Shown: one piece after another, positions 24,317 through 35,071 of the stretch | Layout of the letters: the number at the start of each line of letters is the position of its first letter | How positions within the stretch are numbered: position 1 is the first letter of the stretch | Assembly (NCBI GenBank): GCA_963772515.1 | Contig: CAVYXC010000003.1 | Span: 248,001-312,000 of the forward strand | Direction: 5' to 3' | DNA from: JAFAHD01 sp963772515 | GTDB lineage: Bacteria > Vulcanimicrobiota > Vulcanimicrobiia > Eremiobacterales > Eremiobacteraceae | DNA: 64,000 nt | The notes under the pieces: generated by a model | What the model saw: the letters and a program-made list of their open reading frames with translations, nothing else | Databases searched by the model: none | What the model was told of the DNA's origin: nothing | Program-made: the position numbers and the translations under genes

Positions 24317-25405
24317 ATGGATACTCCACAAGGGTTGCCCGCGCGCCTCGGCGCCATCCAAAAGCGCTTTGACGAGATCAACGCCCGGCTGGAGGCGCTG
24401 ACCTCAGCGTTCGATCCGCTCGAGAACAAAAAGCTCTCCAAAGAACGGGCCGCGCTCGAGCCAATCGTCGCGGCGTACCATCAGTACAACATCCTCGTCA
24501 ACGAGCTCGGCGATGCCGAGTCGATGACGCGCGACACCGACCAGGCGATCGCCGACATGGCGCGCGCTGAAGTCGCGCGCTTGCGCGAGGCCGTCGCAAA
24601 CCAGGAGCGCCGGCTGCGCGCGCTGCTCGTGCCCAAAGATCCCAACGATGAGAAGAACATCTTCATAGAGATCCGCGCCGGCACCGGCGGCGATGAGGCC
24701 GGCCTTTTCGCCGGCGATCTGCTGCGCATGTATCTCAAATTCGCCGAGCGGCATCGCCTCAAGAGCGAGATCGTGAGCGCGAGCGAGAGCGAAGCGGGCG
24801 GCTATCGCGAGGCGGTCGTCGCGGTGCGCGGCGAGGGCGCCTATCGGCTGTTCAAGCATGAGAGCGGCGTTCATCGGGTGCAACGCGTGCCCGAGACAGA
24901 AGCGAGCGGTCGCATCCACACGTCGACCGCGACGGTGGCTGTGTTGCCCGAGGCCGAGGACTTCGAGATCGAGATCAATCCGGCCGACCTGCAGGTCGAC
25001 ACATACCGCGCCTCGGGCGCGGGCGGCCAGCACGTCAACAAGACCGAGTCCGCCATCCGCATCACGCACAAGCCGAGCGGCGTCGTCGTGGCGTGCCAAG
25101 AGGAGCGCTCGCAGCTGCAGAACCGCGAGCGGGCGATGCAACTGCTGCGCGCGCACCTCTACGAGAACAAGCTGCGCGAGCAAGAAGCCGCGACCGCGTC
25201 GGCGCGTCGCTTGCAGGTCGGCTCGGGCGATCGCAGCGAGAAGATCCGCACTTACAACTTCCCGCAGGACCGCCTCACGGATCATCGCATCGGTTTCTCG
25301 ACGGGCAATCTCAAAGCGATCCTCGCCGGCGATCTTGAGGCCGTGGTCGAAGCCTTGCTCGCAGACGAGGAACGGCGTGCCCTGGGCGGCGATGCGGTCG
25401 CCTGA
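24317..25405 (+). CDS. prfA: Peptide chain release factor 1
   Basis: 362 residues, normal length. It recognises UAA and UAG stop codons and triggers peptide release. The GGQ motif is at residues 236-238 (SGAGGQHVNKTESA); the segment before it has the expected RVQRVPETEASGRIHTSTATVAVLPE. The PXT-type tripeptide region for stop-codon reading lies in this part (RVPETEASGR). The gene overlaps the start of prmC, which encodes the methyltransferase that modifies the GGQ glutamine. Confidence 0.97.
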   Translation: MDTPQGLPARLGAIQKRFDEINARLEALTSAFDPLENKKLSKERAALEPIVAAYHQYNILVNELGDAESMTRDTDQAIADMARAEVARLREAVANQERRLRALLVPKDPNDEKNIFIEIRAGTGGDEAGLFAGDLLRMYLKFAERHRLKSEIVSASESEAGGYREAVVAVRGEGAYRLFKHESGVHRVQRVPETEASGRIHTSTATVAVLPEAEDFEIEINPADLQVDTYRASGAGGQHVNKTESAIRITHKPSGVVVACQEERSQLQNRERAMQLLRAHLYENKLREQEAATASARRLQVGSGDRSEKIRTYNFPQDRLTDHRIGFSTGNLKAILAGDLEAVVEALLADEERRALGGDAVA

Positions 25406-26268
25406 GCGGCGCTTCACGCGAACCGCGCCCGACACGATTGCAGCCGCGGTCGAAGTGTGCCGCCGCCGCCTCATCGGCGTGTCCGACACGCCATGGCTGG
25501 ATGCGCGAGTACTTGCGAGCCACGTCACCGGTCTCGATGCGTCGGCCGTCGTCGCCTATGGAGAGCACCGTCTTCCGGCGCGCCGCCGCGAGGAGCTCGA
25601 GGCGCTCACCAGCCGGCGCGTCGCGGGCGAACCCATCGCCTACCTCGTAGGCTTCAAGGAATTTTGCGGGCTGCGCGTGAGCGTGGACCGGCGCGTATTG
25701 GTGCCTCGCCCAGAGACCGAAGAGCTCGTGGCCGCCGTCGTCGAGGACTGGCGCGGCCGTCAGGCTGAGATCCTCGACCTGGGCACCGGAAGCGCAGCGA
25801 TCGCCTGCGCGCTGGCCGACCTGCTGCCGAAGGTCACCGTCGTCGCCACTGACGTCAGCGATGCGGCGCTGCAGGTCGCAGCGGACAACGTCGCTCGATT
25901 CGCGCTCGGCGATCGCATCGAACTCCTCAAAGGCGATCTGTTCGACCCGCTGGCACCGGATCGCCGATTCGATGTAATCATCGCAAATCTGCCTTATGTG
26001 CGCGCTGACGACGCCGACCTGGCGCCCGATGTACGCGCGCACGAGCCCGCGGTCGCGCTTGACGCCGGGCCGGACGGCTTGGCCGTCTACCGGCGCATGT
26101 TCGAGCGCGCACCTAGCCGAGCTGCACGACGGCGGGCGCGTCTACTGCGAGTGCGGACCTGCGACCGCGGCGGGCCTGGCAGACATCGCGCGCGGCGCAT
26201 TCCCCACCGCAAGCGTCAGTGTCCGCAGCGACCTGGCCGGCCGCGAGCGCATGGTGCTGGTCGCGTGA
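25392..26268 (+). CDS. prmC: Release factor glutamine methyltransferase, frameshifted in this sequence
   Basis: The ATG at 25392 overlaps the last 14 bp of prfA. The first ~240 residues show the PrmC pattern: EPIAYLVGFKEFCGLRV, VLVPRPETEELV, the S-adenosylmethionine loop LDLGTGSAAIACALA, and the catalytic NLPYV motif (IIANLPYVR). Near 26100-26106 the frame changes; the other frame continues with HLAELHDGGRVYCECG to the TGA at 26266-26268. Restoring two bases in a CGCGCAC stretch (GCGCGC) gives a continuous protein of about 292 residues. Because PrmC is important for efficient termination, an assembly or read error is likelier than a true null allele. Confidence 0.85.
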
Positions 26269-27206
26269 TCGAGCAGAACTTCAGCGCATTCGGCCTGCGT
26301 GCGCAAGCGCAATTCCGCGCGCTGCAGTCGCGCTTATGCGAGCAGCTCGAGGAGCTCGACGGCCGGGCGAAGTTCCGCCTCGACGCATGGGATCGCCCCG
26401 GCGGCGGCGGCGGCCACACGGCCACGATCGCCGACGGCGATCTGTTCGAGAAAGGCGGCGTCAGCTGGTCCGCGGTGTGGGGACGCCTCGATGATGAGGG
26501 GCTGCGCCGTCTCGGCGGCACAGAGCGCGAGTTCCATGCCACGGGCACATCGCTCGTGCTGCACCCCCGCAATCCGTACGTGCCGGCGGTGCATGCCAAC
26601 TTCCGCTACCTCGAACGCGGCGACAGCGCCTGGTTCGGCGGCGGCTCCGATCTGACGCCGGTCTATCCGACAAGTGAAGATGCGGTGGCTTTCCACGCCG
26701 CCTGGAAGGCGGTGTGCGACAAGCACGATCCTTCATATTATCCGCGCTTCAAACGCTGGTGCGACGAGTATTTCTATCTCCCGCATCGCGGCGAGACGCG
26801 CGGCGTCGGCGGCATCTTCTTTGACGACCTGCACGGTGATCTGGAAAAACTGCTCGCCTTCGCCGTGGATTGCGGCGACACGTTCATGCCCGCATACGCG
26901 CCCATCGCACAACGCCGCCGGCAGCAACCCTACGGCGACACCGAACGGTATTTCCAAGCGTTGCGCCGCGGACGCTATGTCGAGTTCAACCTGGTCTACG
27001 ATCGAGGCACGGCGTTTGGCCTCGCCACCAAGGGTCGCACCGAATCGATCCTCATGTCGCTGCCGCCGGTCGCCCGCTGGGAGTATGCCTGGCAGCCTGC
27101 GCCGGGCAGCCGCGAGGAGCAGGCGCTCGCGTTTTTCGCGCCGCGCGATTGGCTCGGCGAGGCCGCGCGCGACGGGGCAGGAGTTCAATCCAGCCGGACG
27201 AATTGA
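26265..27206 (+). CDS. hemF: Oxygen-dependent coproporphyrinogen III oxidase
   Basis: 313 residues from a GTG that overlaps the prmC stop. The sequence has the HemF signatures: WDRPGGGGGHTATIADGDLFEKGGVS, FHATGTSLVLHPRNPYVPAVHANFRY and, further on, WFGGGSDLTPVYP, with YFYLPHRGETRGVGGIFFDD and the final RGRYVEFNLVYDRGTAFGL. It decarboxylates coproporphyrinogen III to protoporphyrinogen IX in haem synthesis and needs molecular oxygen, so the organism lives at least partly aerobically. Its position after prmC suggests co-transcription with prfA-prmC. Confidence 0.96.
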   Translation: MIEQNFSAFGLRAQAQFRALQSRLCEQLEELDGRAKFRLDAWDRPGGGGGHTATIADGDLFEKGGVSWSAVWGRLDDEGLRRLGGTEREFHATGTSLVLHPRNPYVPAVHANFRYLERGDSAWFGGGSDLTPVYPTSEDAVAFHAAWKAVCDKHDPSYYPRFKRWCDEYFYLPHRGETRGVGGIFFDDLHGDLEKLLAFAVDCGDTFMPAYAPIAQRRRQQPYGDTERYFQALRRGRYVEFNLVYDRGTAFGLATKGRTESILMSLPPVARWEYAWQPAPGSREEQALAFFAPRDWLGEAARDGAGVQSSRTN

Positions 27207-27337
27207 CAAGTACATGACGTGCGTCCGGGTGCCGGAGACTTTGAGCCGGACCGCATCGCCGCTGGCGACGCGCAAGGGCGCAGCCCCCGCCGCAGGAACA
27301 CACGAACCGGGTCGTCCAGCGACCTGGTTCTTCATTA

Positions 27338-27390
27338 TTAATGGAGCGGTCGAGCCTAGGACTAATGGAGCGGTCGAGTTTACTCGACCG
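27338..27390 (+). repeat. Direct repeat plus 8-bp hairpin upstream of pyrG
   Basis: The 15-base unit TAATGGAGCGGTCGA occurs twice (27339 and 27363). The second copy is completed by an inverted half, forming a perfect 8-bp stem (CGGTCGAG with CTCGACCG, loop TTTA; 27371-27390) that ends 8 bases before the pyrG GTG. The same hairpin with compensatory changes lies upstream of recO (43931). It is probably a dispersed intergenic repeat of the REP type or a translation-control hairpin. Confidence 0.7.
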
Positions 27391-27398
27391 ATGGCCTC

Positions 27399-29039
<1,641 letters not shown>

Positions 29040-29091
29040 GCGCTAGCGCGGCAAGGAAGAGCGCGCTCCGGGCGACGCGCCGCGACGTATT

Positions 29092-29859
29092 GTGGACGCC
29101 TCCGAGATCACGTTCGTCGTCCTGACGAAGAACGAAGCTGCGCGCATCGGCGACTGCCTCGCGTCGGTGCCTGCCGGCGCGAAGATGCTCGTCTACGATT
29201 CGGCCTCGACTGACGGTACCGCAGCGTTGGCGGAAGCGCAAGGCGCGCGGGTCGTCGATGGCCCATGGCGCGGTTTCGCTCAGACGCGGCTGGACGCCGC
29301 CGCCCTCGTCGACACGCCCTGGACTTTCATGCTCGACGCCGACGAGCGGGTGACGCCGGAGCTGGCGCTTGAAATTTCGCGCGCGGACGCGCCCGACGAC
29401 ATCGCCGCGTACTCGGTGCCGCGGCGCAATTATTTCTGCGGCGCATGGATCCGCGGCGCAGGGTGGTGGCCCGATCGCCTGGTGCGGCTGTTCCGCACGG
29501 GAAAAGCCGGTATCCAGGCGCGCAATAGCGGCGACGCGGCGCTGCACGAGACGTGGACGGTGCATGGCACGAGCGCCGAGCTCGAGGCCCCGCTCGACCA
29601 CCATTCGTATGACGACCTCGCGCAGTATCGCGCCAAGTTCGAACGTTACACCGACATCGAGGCATCTGCCGCACAACCGGACGCGCTCGCGCTGAGCGGC
29701 CTGGCGACACTCGCGCCGCTGCGAGCGCTGTGGCTGCTGCTCGGTCGCGGCGCCATCGCGGACGGCTGGCGAGGCGCGTACATCGCGTGGTTCAGCGCGC
29801 TCTATCCGGTCGCCGTCGCCGCCAAAGCGATGCGCGCGCGCTCGAGACCAGCGTCATGA
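29092..29859 (+). CDS. Family 2 glycosyltransferase (WaaE/KdtX type)
   Basis: 255 residues from a GTG. Typical short GT2: ITFVVLTKNEAARIGDCLASV, VYDSASTDGT (nucleotide binding), MLDADERVTPEL with the metal-binding DADE, then PRRNYFCGAWIRGAGWWPDRLVRLF. This matches the WaaE/KdtX-like enzymes that add a sugar to the lipopolysaccharide core or a related glycan. The acceptor is unknown. The stop overlaps the ATG of the next glycosyltransferase (ATGA), so they form one unit. Confidence 0.88.
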   Translation: MDASEITFVVLTKNEAARIGDCLASVPAGAKMLVYDSASTDGTAALAEAQGARVVDGPWRGFAQTRLDAAALVDTPWTFMLDADERVTPELALEISRADAPDDIAAYSVPRRNYFCGAWIRGAGWWPDRLVRLFRTGKAGIQARNSGDAALHETWTVHGTSAELEAPLDHHSYDDLAQYRAKFERYTDIEASAAQPDALALSGLATLAPLRALWLLLGRGAIADGWRGAYIAWFSALYPVAVAAKAMRARSRPAS

Positions 29860-30962
29860 GCACGCCGCGCATCGTGCTCGATGCGCGCATCACGCGGCAG
29901 ATGTCCGCCGGCATGATCACCTACGTGCGCGAACTGGTGGCCCGCCTGCCCGCGGCCGCACCCGACCTGTCGTTCACCGTCGTCTCGAACGCGCAGTTGG
30001 AAATTCCGGGCACGGTCGAAATGATCGAGATTTCGGATCGCGTGGCCGCGAACGGATCCTTCGGCGAGCAGTTCGGTCTCGGCGGCCTGCTGCGCCGGCT
30101 GCGACGCACCGCGTCGCTGACTCACCTGATGTCGGTCTACGCGCCGCGCTGGACGCCGGCGCCGTATGTCTACACCATCCACGACCTGATCCATCGGCGC
30201 TTTCCGCGCTACTTCAAATGGAAGGTGCGCCCGTACTACGACCTCGTGGCAGGGCCGGTAGCGCGGCGCGCGAGCGCCGTGATCACCGACGCGATGGCGA
30301 CCGTGCCGGACCTCGAGGGCTTTCTCAGGGTCAGCGCCGGCCGCGTCCGTGTCGTACCGCTCGGCGTGAGCGAGCGTTTCGCGCTCGACGAGGCTGCGCG
30401 CGCCGATGCGGCCAAGCGAGCGCGCGAGCGGCTCGGATCGCGCGCGCCCTACATCTTATATACAGGCAATCACCGCGAGCATAAGAACCTCGAGACGCTG
30501 GCGGCTGCTTGGCAGGATGTCAAGAGCGCCTGCGATCTCGTCCTGACGGAAAGCATGCCGTTCGCGTTCGACCTCGATAGGTACCGGAAAAGCGACGGCA
30601 GAATTGTGCGACCCGGGCACGTCTCGCAAGAAGAGCTCGTCGACTTATATGCAGGCTGCGCGGCCACCGTGCAGCCCTCGTCGTATGAAGGTTTTGGTTT
30701 GTCGGTTTTAGAGGGTATGGCGGCAGGCGCGCCGGTCATCGTCGCGCAGACGCCAGCGCTGCTCGAAGTGGCCGCGGATGCGGCCCTCACGTTTCCTGCG
30801 CGCGACAGCGCAGCGCTTACGCGCGCGCTCGATCAGGCGCTCACCGGCGGCGAAGCGATCGAGGAAATGCGAGCGCGCGGCCGGCGGCGCGCGGCTTCAT
30901 ATTCGTGGGCGCACACCGCGCGCCGTACCGCCGAGGTCTATCGCGAATGTCTCGCGCGTTAA
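29856..30962 (+). CDS. Family 4 glycosyltransferase
   Basis: 368 residues from an ATG in an ATGA overlap. A GT-B fold enzyme: N-terminal IVLDARITRQMSAGMITYVREL and YTIHDLIHRRFPRYF, C-terminal YILYTGNHREHKNLETLAAAW and then VQPSSYEGFGLSVLEGMAAGAPVI, with the E-x7-E motif (EGFGLSVLE) that binds the nucleotide-sugar donor. No signal peptide; acts in the cytoplasm or at the inner membrane. Its neighbours, another glycosyltransferase upstream and an exported protein downstream, suggest cell-surface glycan assembly. Confidence 0.9.
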   Translation: MSTPRIVLDARITRQMSAGMITYVRELVARLPAAAPDLSFTVVSNAQLEIPGTVEMIEISDRVAANGSFGEQFGLGGLLRRLRRTASLTHLMSVYAPRWTPAPYVYTIHDLIHRRFPRYFKWKVRPYYDLVAGPVARRASAVITDAMATVPDLEGFLRVSAGRVRVVPLGVSERFALDEAARADAAKRARERLGSRAPYILYTGNHREHKNLETLAAAWQDVKSACDLVLTESMPFAFDLDRYRKSDGRIVRPGHVSQEELVDLYAGCAATVQPSSYEGFGLSVLEGMAAGAPVIVAQTPALLEVAADAALTFPARDSAALTRALDQALTGGEAIEEMRARGRRRAASYSWAHTARRTAEVYRECLAR

Positions 30963-32524
30963 GATACGCGATCGCCGTCTTGGCCGCTGCGTCGGCGGCA
31001 TTGATTCTCGTTGCGACTATCGTGCCGGCGACGGCGGCGGACGATGCGATCGTCGTCAACGGCACTCGCTTGCCGGCGGATGCCGTCGCGCAGGTCGATG
31101 GGCGCACGTACGTCGCATTGCGCCCGGTCGGCGAAGCGCTCGGGGCCGACGTCCGCTACGACGGCAAGACCAAGCAGGTCACGCTGACGACGGTGCTCGT
31201 CCAGCTCGTCTTCAAGATCGACGACCCGACCGTGAGCGTGAACGGCCAGCCGCAGAAGATCGAGGCGCCGGCGCAATCGATCGGCGGCAAAGTCATGCTC
31301 CCGTTGCGCGGCCTCGCGACCGCGCTTGGGGCGACGCTGCGGCAGGATGCCGGCAAGCACGAGATCGCTCTCGCGCTTGCCAACCAGAACGGTCCGTCCA
31401 ACGAGCCGACCACGCCGCCGGTGCGCGCGAACAATACGCTCGAAGGCACCGTCACGAGCGTGACTCCCGATGCCGACGTGCCCTCGGTCGACATCGACGT
31501 CAAAGGCATGTCGTACACGATCACCGTGCCGCCGGCGACCAAGGTCCAGTTCCGCGACACGCACGGAGCCGTCGCGGGCGACGGTACGCTCGCCCAAGTC
31601 AAACCCGGCGACACGCTGATCGCCACCCTCGACGTGCAGGGACGCGTGCTCTCGATGGCCGACGTCTTCTCCGGCGCGAGCGGCACCGTGACCAGCGTGG
31701 CCGGCCAGAACATGGTCTTGGCGAACGGCAGGGTGTTCTCGGTCGACAGCGCGACCAGCGTCACCGTCGACGGCCGCAGCGCGACGCTGGCCGACGTGCG
31801 CTCGGGCGACATCGTCACGGTGCGCTCCGATCCGAGAACCGGCAAAGTGCGAGAGGTCGTGGCGTTCACGCCGGTTCCCGCTGGCGGTGCAACCCCGTCG
31901 GCGAGCCCCTCTGGCTCAGGTCCGATGACGACCGCGAATGCGCAGACGCTCGACATCAGCGACGTTACGGCGAATACGGATCACCCGTTGCATCTCGGAC
32001 AGTCGGTCGACATCGCGTTCGACGGCACGCCGGGCGGCAACGCCACCTTCGATCTGAGCAACGTCGTCGTGGCGGCGCCGATGCGCGAGATACGCCCCGG
32101 ACATTATGAAGGTTCCTATGTCGTGCAGGTCGGCACCAACCTGGTGGACGCCCCCATCTTGGTGACGCTCTCCAAGGGAGGGCAGAGCGCCCATGCCGTC
32201 GGCCCCGAACCGCTCAACATCATCACCGAGCCGCCTCAGGTGAAGGAAACCGCGCCGGCCAACGGCACGCGCATCAACACGCTGCGGCCGAGCATCTATG
32301 TCACCTTCGAGACGGTGGGCGGCAAGGGGATGGACGCGGGCACGCTCCAGCTCATCGTCGACGGCAAAGACGTCACATCGCAAGCGACCCGCACCGGCGG
32401 CTTCATCTCATACTTCCCTGCATCGGATTTGCACCAAGGTCAGATCTCGGTCCGGGTCAGAGGCGCCGACGTCGCCGGTAACGCGCTGGACTTTTCGTGG
32501 TCTTTCGTCATCTCGAGCAACTGA
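30947..32524 (+). CDS. Exported multidomain protein with copper-amine-oxidase N-terminal-like domain and C-terminal Ig-like domain
   Basis: 525 residues from an ATG inside the end of the preceding gene. A signal peptide (IAVLAAASAALILVATIVPATA) leads into a Cu_amine_oxidN1-like domain (residues ~30-140: INGTRL-type start, RTYVALRPVGEALGADVRYD, VMLPLRGLATALGATL). Two short beta repeats follow (NTLEGTVTSVTPDADVPSVDI and SGTVTSVAGQNMVLANG). The end is a bacterial Ig-like domain (PANGTRINTLRPSIYVTFE ... VRVRGADVAGNALDFSWSF). These domains occur in cell-wall or surface proteins of Terrabacteria. Binding partner unknown; the stop overlaps the next start. Confidence 0.8.
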   Translation: MSRALRYAIAVLAAASAALILVATIVPATAADDAIVVNGTRLPADAVAQVDGRTYVALRPVGEALGADVRYDGKTKQVTLTTVLVQLVFKIDDPTVSVNGQPQKIEAPAQSIGGKVMLPLRGLATALGATLRQDAGKHEIALALANQNGPSNEPTTPPVRANNTLEGTVTSVTPDADVPSVDIDVKGMSYTITVPPATKVQFRDTHGAVAGDGTLAQVKPGDTLIATLDVQGRVLSMADVFSGASGTVTSVAGQNMVLANGRVFSVDSATSVTVDGRSATLADVRSGDIVTVRSDPRTGKVREVVAFTPVPAGGATPSASPSGSGPMTTANAQTLDISDVTANTDHPLHLGQSVDIAFDGTPGGNATFDLSNVVVAAPMREIRPGHYEGSYVVQVGTNLVDAPILVTLSKGGQSAHAVGPEPLNIITEPPQVKETAPANGTRINTLRPSIYVTFETVGGKGMDAGTLQLIVDGKDVTSQATRTGGFISYFPASDLHQGQISVRVRGADVAGNALDFSWSFVISSN

Positions 32525-34122
32525 TGCGCCTCTCGCCCATCGCGCGTCTCGTCGTCGCCGGCGCGTGCATCGCCGCGTGCGCTGCGCTTGCCGCAGGCTG
32601 CGGCGCGCCCGCACAAGACAATTCGACACTCGTCTTCGGACGCAACAAGGACGCCGTCAAACTCGATCCGGCCGTGGTGACCGATGGGATGTCGCTCAAC
32701 GTGGCGCGCGCCACGATGGAAGGCCTGACGGCCTACGCGCACAGTTCGTTCGACATCCGCCCTTCGCTCGCGACTTCGTGGACCACCTCGCCCGACGGCA
32801 AGGTGTGGACGTTCATGCTGCGGCACGGCGTCAAGTTCCAGGACGGCACACCCTTCGACGCCGCGGCGGTGAAGACGAACTTCGATCGCTGGCGGCTGAA
32901 GAAGGATCCGCTCCATCTATCGCTGCCGGGCGACTACTCGTATTACGAAAGCCAGTTCGGCGGCTTCCCCGGAGTCATCGCGGACGTGCGGGTGCTTGCG
33001 CCCGACAAGGTGCAGATCGTCTTGACCAAGCCGGTGGCGCCGCTGCTCGCGAATCTGGCGATGCCCTCGTTCGCGATGTCGTCCCCGGCCGCGATGAAGA
33101 GCAAGGGTGAGGATTATTTCCGCGAACCGGTCGGCACCGGCCCGTACCAGGTGGCCGAGTGGGTCAAAGACGACCACATCACGCTCAAGGCGTTCGATGG
33201 GTACTGGGGAGCGAAGCCTCGCATCGCCACGGTGATCCTGCGCGATATCCCGGATGCCGCCTCGAGCCTCATCGCGCTGCAAAAGGGAGAGATCGACGGG
33301 TGGGAATATCCGCAGCCGAACGATCTTCCGCGCATCGCGCAGGACCACAGCCTCGTGCTCTACCATATGCCGCCCAACAACGTGATGTATCTCGCGCTCA
33401 ACGACGCCAAGAAGCCGTTCGACAACGTGCTTGTGCGCCGCGCCATCAACGAGGCGATCGACGCCAAGGCGATCGTCAAGAATTTTTACGATCCAAAAGC
33501 CGTGGTCGCCGATGAGTGGCTGCCCGCGGCGATATGGCCGCATGGGGTCAAGGTCGCCTATCCGTACGATCCGGCCGGAGCACGGGCGCTGCTCGCCCGT
33601 GCCGGCTACCCGAACGGTTTTGCCACCACGCTCTGGTACATGACGTTGCCGAGACCGTATCTGCCGCAGCCGCAGCGGGTCGCCGAAGCGATCCAAGCCG
33701 ACCTCAAGACGGTCGGCATCAACGCCACGCTCGAGGGTTTCGAGTGGGGCACGTATTTGGATCGCGTGATGAACGGCGAGGGCGATATGGCGCTCTACGG
33801 TTGGAGCGGGGATAACGGCGATCCGGACAACTTCCTCTACGTGCTGCTCGACAAGGATTCGGCCACGCCGCCGGGCGCGCAGAACGTCTGCTTCTGGAAG
33901 GACGAACACTTCCACCAGCTCGCGACGCAGGCGCAGCTGGTGACGGACAAGGCAAAGCGCAGCGCGTTGTACGACCAGGCGCTCGCGGTCGTGCACGATC
34001 AGGCGCCGTGCGTGCCGCTGGTGCACACGAGCCCTCCGATCGCGTTCAACGTCAAGGTGAAGGGCTACGTGCCGCACCCCGACAGCGCCGAGCTGTTCCA
34101 AGAGATGTGGATCGGCCGCTGA
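32524..34122 (+). CDS. ABC transporter substrate-binding lipoprotein (SBP_bac_5, oligopeptide type)
   Basis: 532 residues from an ATG overlapping the previous stop. Signal peptide with lipobox LAAGC (Cys about residue 24). The family 5 pattern is clear: LVFGRNKDAVKLDPAVVTDG, GLTAYAHSSFDIRPSLATSW, WTFMLRHGVKFQDGTPFDA and GTGPYQVAEW. Such proteins bind oligopeptides, nickel or glycosides outside the membrane and deliver them to an ABC permease. No permease or ATPase gene is in the window, so the partners are encoded elsewhere. Ligand unknown. Confidence 0.9.
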   Translation: MRLSPIARLVVAGACIAACAALAAGCGAPAQDNSTLVFGRNKDAVKLDPAVVTDGMSLNVARATMEGLTAYAHSSFDIRPSLATSWTTSPDGKVWTFMLRHGVKFQDGTPFDAAAVKTNFDRWRLKKDPLHLSLPGDYSYYESQFGGFPGVIADVRVLAPDKVQIVLTKPVAPLLANLAMPSFAMSSPAAMKSKGEDYFREPVGTGPYQVAEWVKDDHITLKAFDGYWGAKPRIATVILRDIPDAASSLIALQKGEIDGWEYPQPNDLPRIAQDHSLVLYHMPPNNVMYLALNDAKKPFDNVLVRRAINEAIDAKAIVKNFYDPKAVVADEWLPAAIWPHGVKVAYPYDPAGARALLARAGYPNGFATTLWYMTLPRPYLPQPQRVAEAIQADLKTVGINATLEGFEWGTYLDRVMNGEGDMALYGWSGDNGDPDNFLYVLLDKDSATPPGAQNVCFWKDEHFHQLATQAQLVTDKAKRSALYDQALAVVHDQAPCVPLVHTSPPIAFNVKVKGYVPHPDSAELFQEMWIGR

Positions 34123-34124
34123 CC

Positions 34125-34472
34125 ATGGCAGACGGATGCGTGTTCTGCGATATCATCGCGCGCAAGATCAAAACGCCGTTCTTGTACGAGGATGACGACG
34201 TGGTAGCGTTCGCCGACATCCGGCCGATCGCGCCCGACCACATCCTGGTCGTGCCGCGCGAGCATCATGCCACCCTCACCGACGCGGTCAACGATGGCGG
34301 CGAGGCGCTGTTGGGACGTCTGCTCAAGGTGGCAGGCGACCTGGGCGCCGCGCGGGGTCCGGAGGGGGGTTATCGCGTGGTGATCAACAACGGGGCCGCG
34401 GCCGGCCAGACCGTCTACCATCTGCACGTCCACGTGGTGTCGGGCCGCCATTTCGCATGGCCGCCCGGATGA
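34125..34472 (+). CDS. HIT family hydrolase
   Basis: 115 residues from the ATG at 34125. CVFCDIIARKIKTPFLYEDDDVVAFADIRPIAPDHILVVPR is the standard HIT beginning; the C-terminus has the catalytic histidine triad HLHVHVV preceded by GQTVYHLH. The CxxC pair is present as in zinc-binding PKCI/HINT proteins. HINT enzymes hydrolyse adenosine phosphoramidates and similar nucleotides. It stands two bases after the preceding stop and overlaps the next gene by 4 bp. Confidence 0.95.
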   Translation: MADGCVFCDIIARKIKTPFLYEDDDVVAFADIRPIAPDHILVVPREHHATLTDAVNDGGEALLGRLLKVAGDLGAARGPEGGYRVVINNGAAAGQTVYHLHVHVVSGRHFAWPPG

Positions 34473-35071
34473 AGGAAGACATGGAACACCGCGAGCGCCA
34501 CCTCCACACGATGCCCGCGGATCTGCCGGTGCCGGTGGATGACGGCGCCGCCGATCATCTGCGCGGCATGCGCCTGCCTGACATCGAGCTCGCATCGACG
34601 CGCGGCGGCGCCGTCTCGCTGGCGCGCGTCGACAGCCGGATCGTGGTCGTCTATTGCTATCCGCGCACGGGCCAGCCGGGCGTGCCCGTGCCCGAGGATT
34701 GGGATGCGATACCCGGCGCGCGCGGATGCACGCCGCAGAATTGCGCGTTCCGAGATCGGTATGCGGAGCTGCATTCGCTCGGGGCCGCGGTGTTCGGCCT
34801 ATCCACGCAAACGAGCGACTATCAGCGGGAGATGGCGCAGCGCCTTAAGCTCGAGTATCCCGTCTTGAGCGACGCGCAGCACCGTCTCACCGATGCGCTG
34901 CGTCTGCCGACGTTCGAATTCGGCGGCGAGCGCCTGGTCAAACGGTTGAGCTTCATCGCGCTCGACGGCACCATCGAACACGTCGTGTACCCGGTGTTCC
35001 CGTCGGACTCGGACGCACCGGCGATCGTCGCGTGGCTTAGCGCGCGCGAGGCCGGGGAACGCCGCACATGA
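34469..35071 (+). CDS. Peroxiredoxin (AhpC/TSA family)
   Basis: 200 residues from the ATG at 34469 (ATGA overlap with the HIT stop); an in-frame ATG at 34457 is less likely. The core has VVVYCYPRTGQPGVPVPEDWDAIPGARGCTPQ: the P-R-T-G-x-P-G segment and the Cys in RGCTPQ match a branch of AhpC/TSA-like peroxiredoxins with a shifted peroxidatic cysteine. AVFGLSTQTSDYQREMAQRLKLEYPVLSD is the following strand-helix block. It would reduce peroxides with a thiol partner in the cytoplasm. Confidence 0.85.
   Translation: MKEDMEHRERHLHTMPADLPVPVDDGAADHLRGMRLPDIELASTRGGAVSLARVDSRIVVVYCYPRTGQPGVPVPEDWDAIPGARGCTPQNCAFRDRYAELHSLGAAVFGLSTQTSDYQREMAQRLKLEYPVLSDAQHRLTDALRLPTFEFGGERLVKRLSFIALDGTIEHVVYPVFPSDSDAPAIVAWLSAREAGERRT

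Noticed and set aside
23410..24441. 343-residue Phe/Ala/Ser-rich frame antisense to rpmE
   Set aside because: The apolar look is only the complement of Lys/Ala/Glu codons in the bL31 tail; not a membrane protein.
24404..25528. 374-residue frame antisense to prfA
   Set aside because: Overlaps a universally conserved gene and has no motif.
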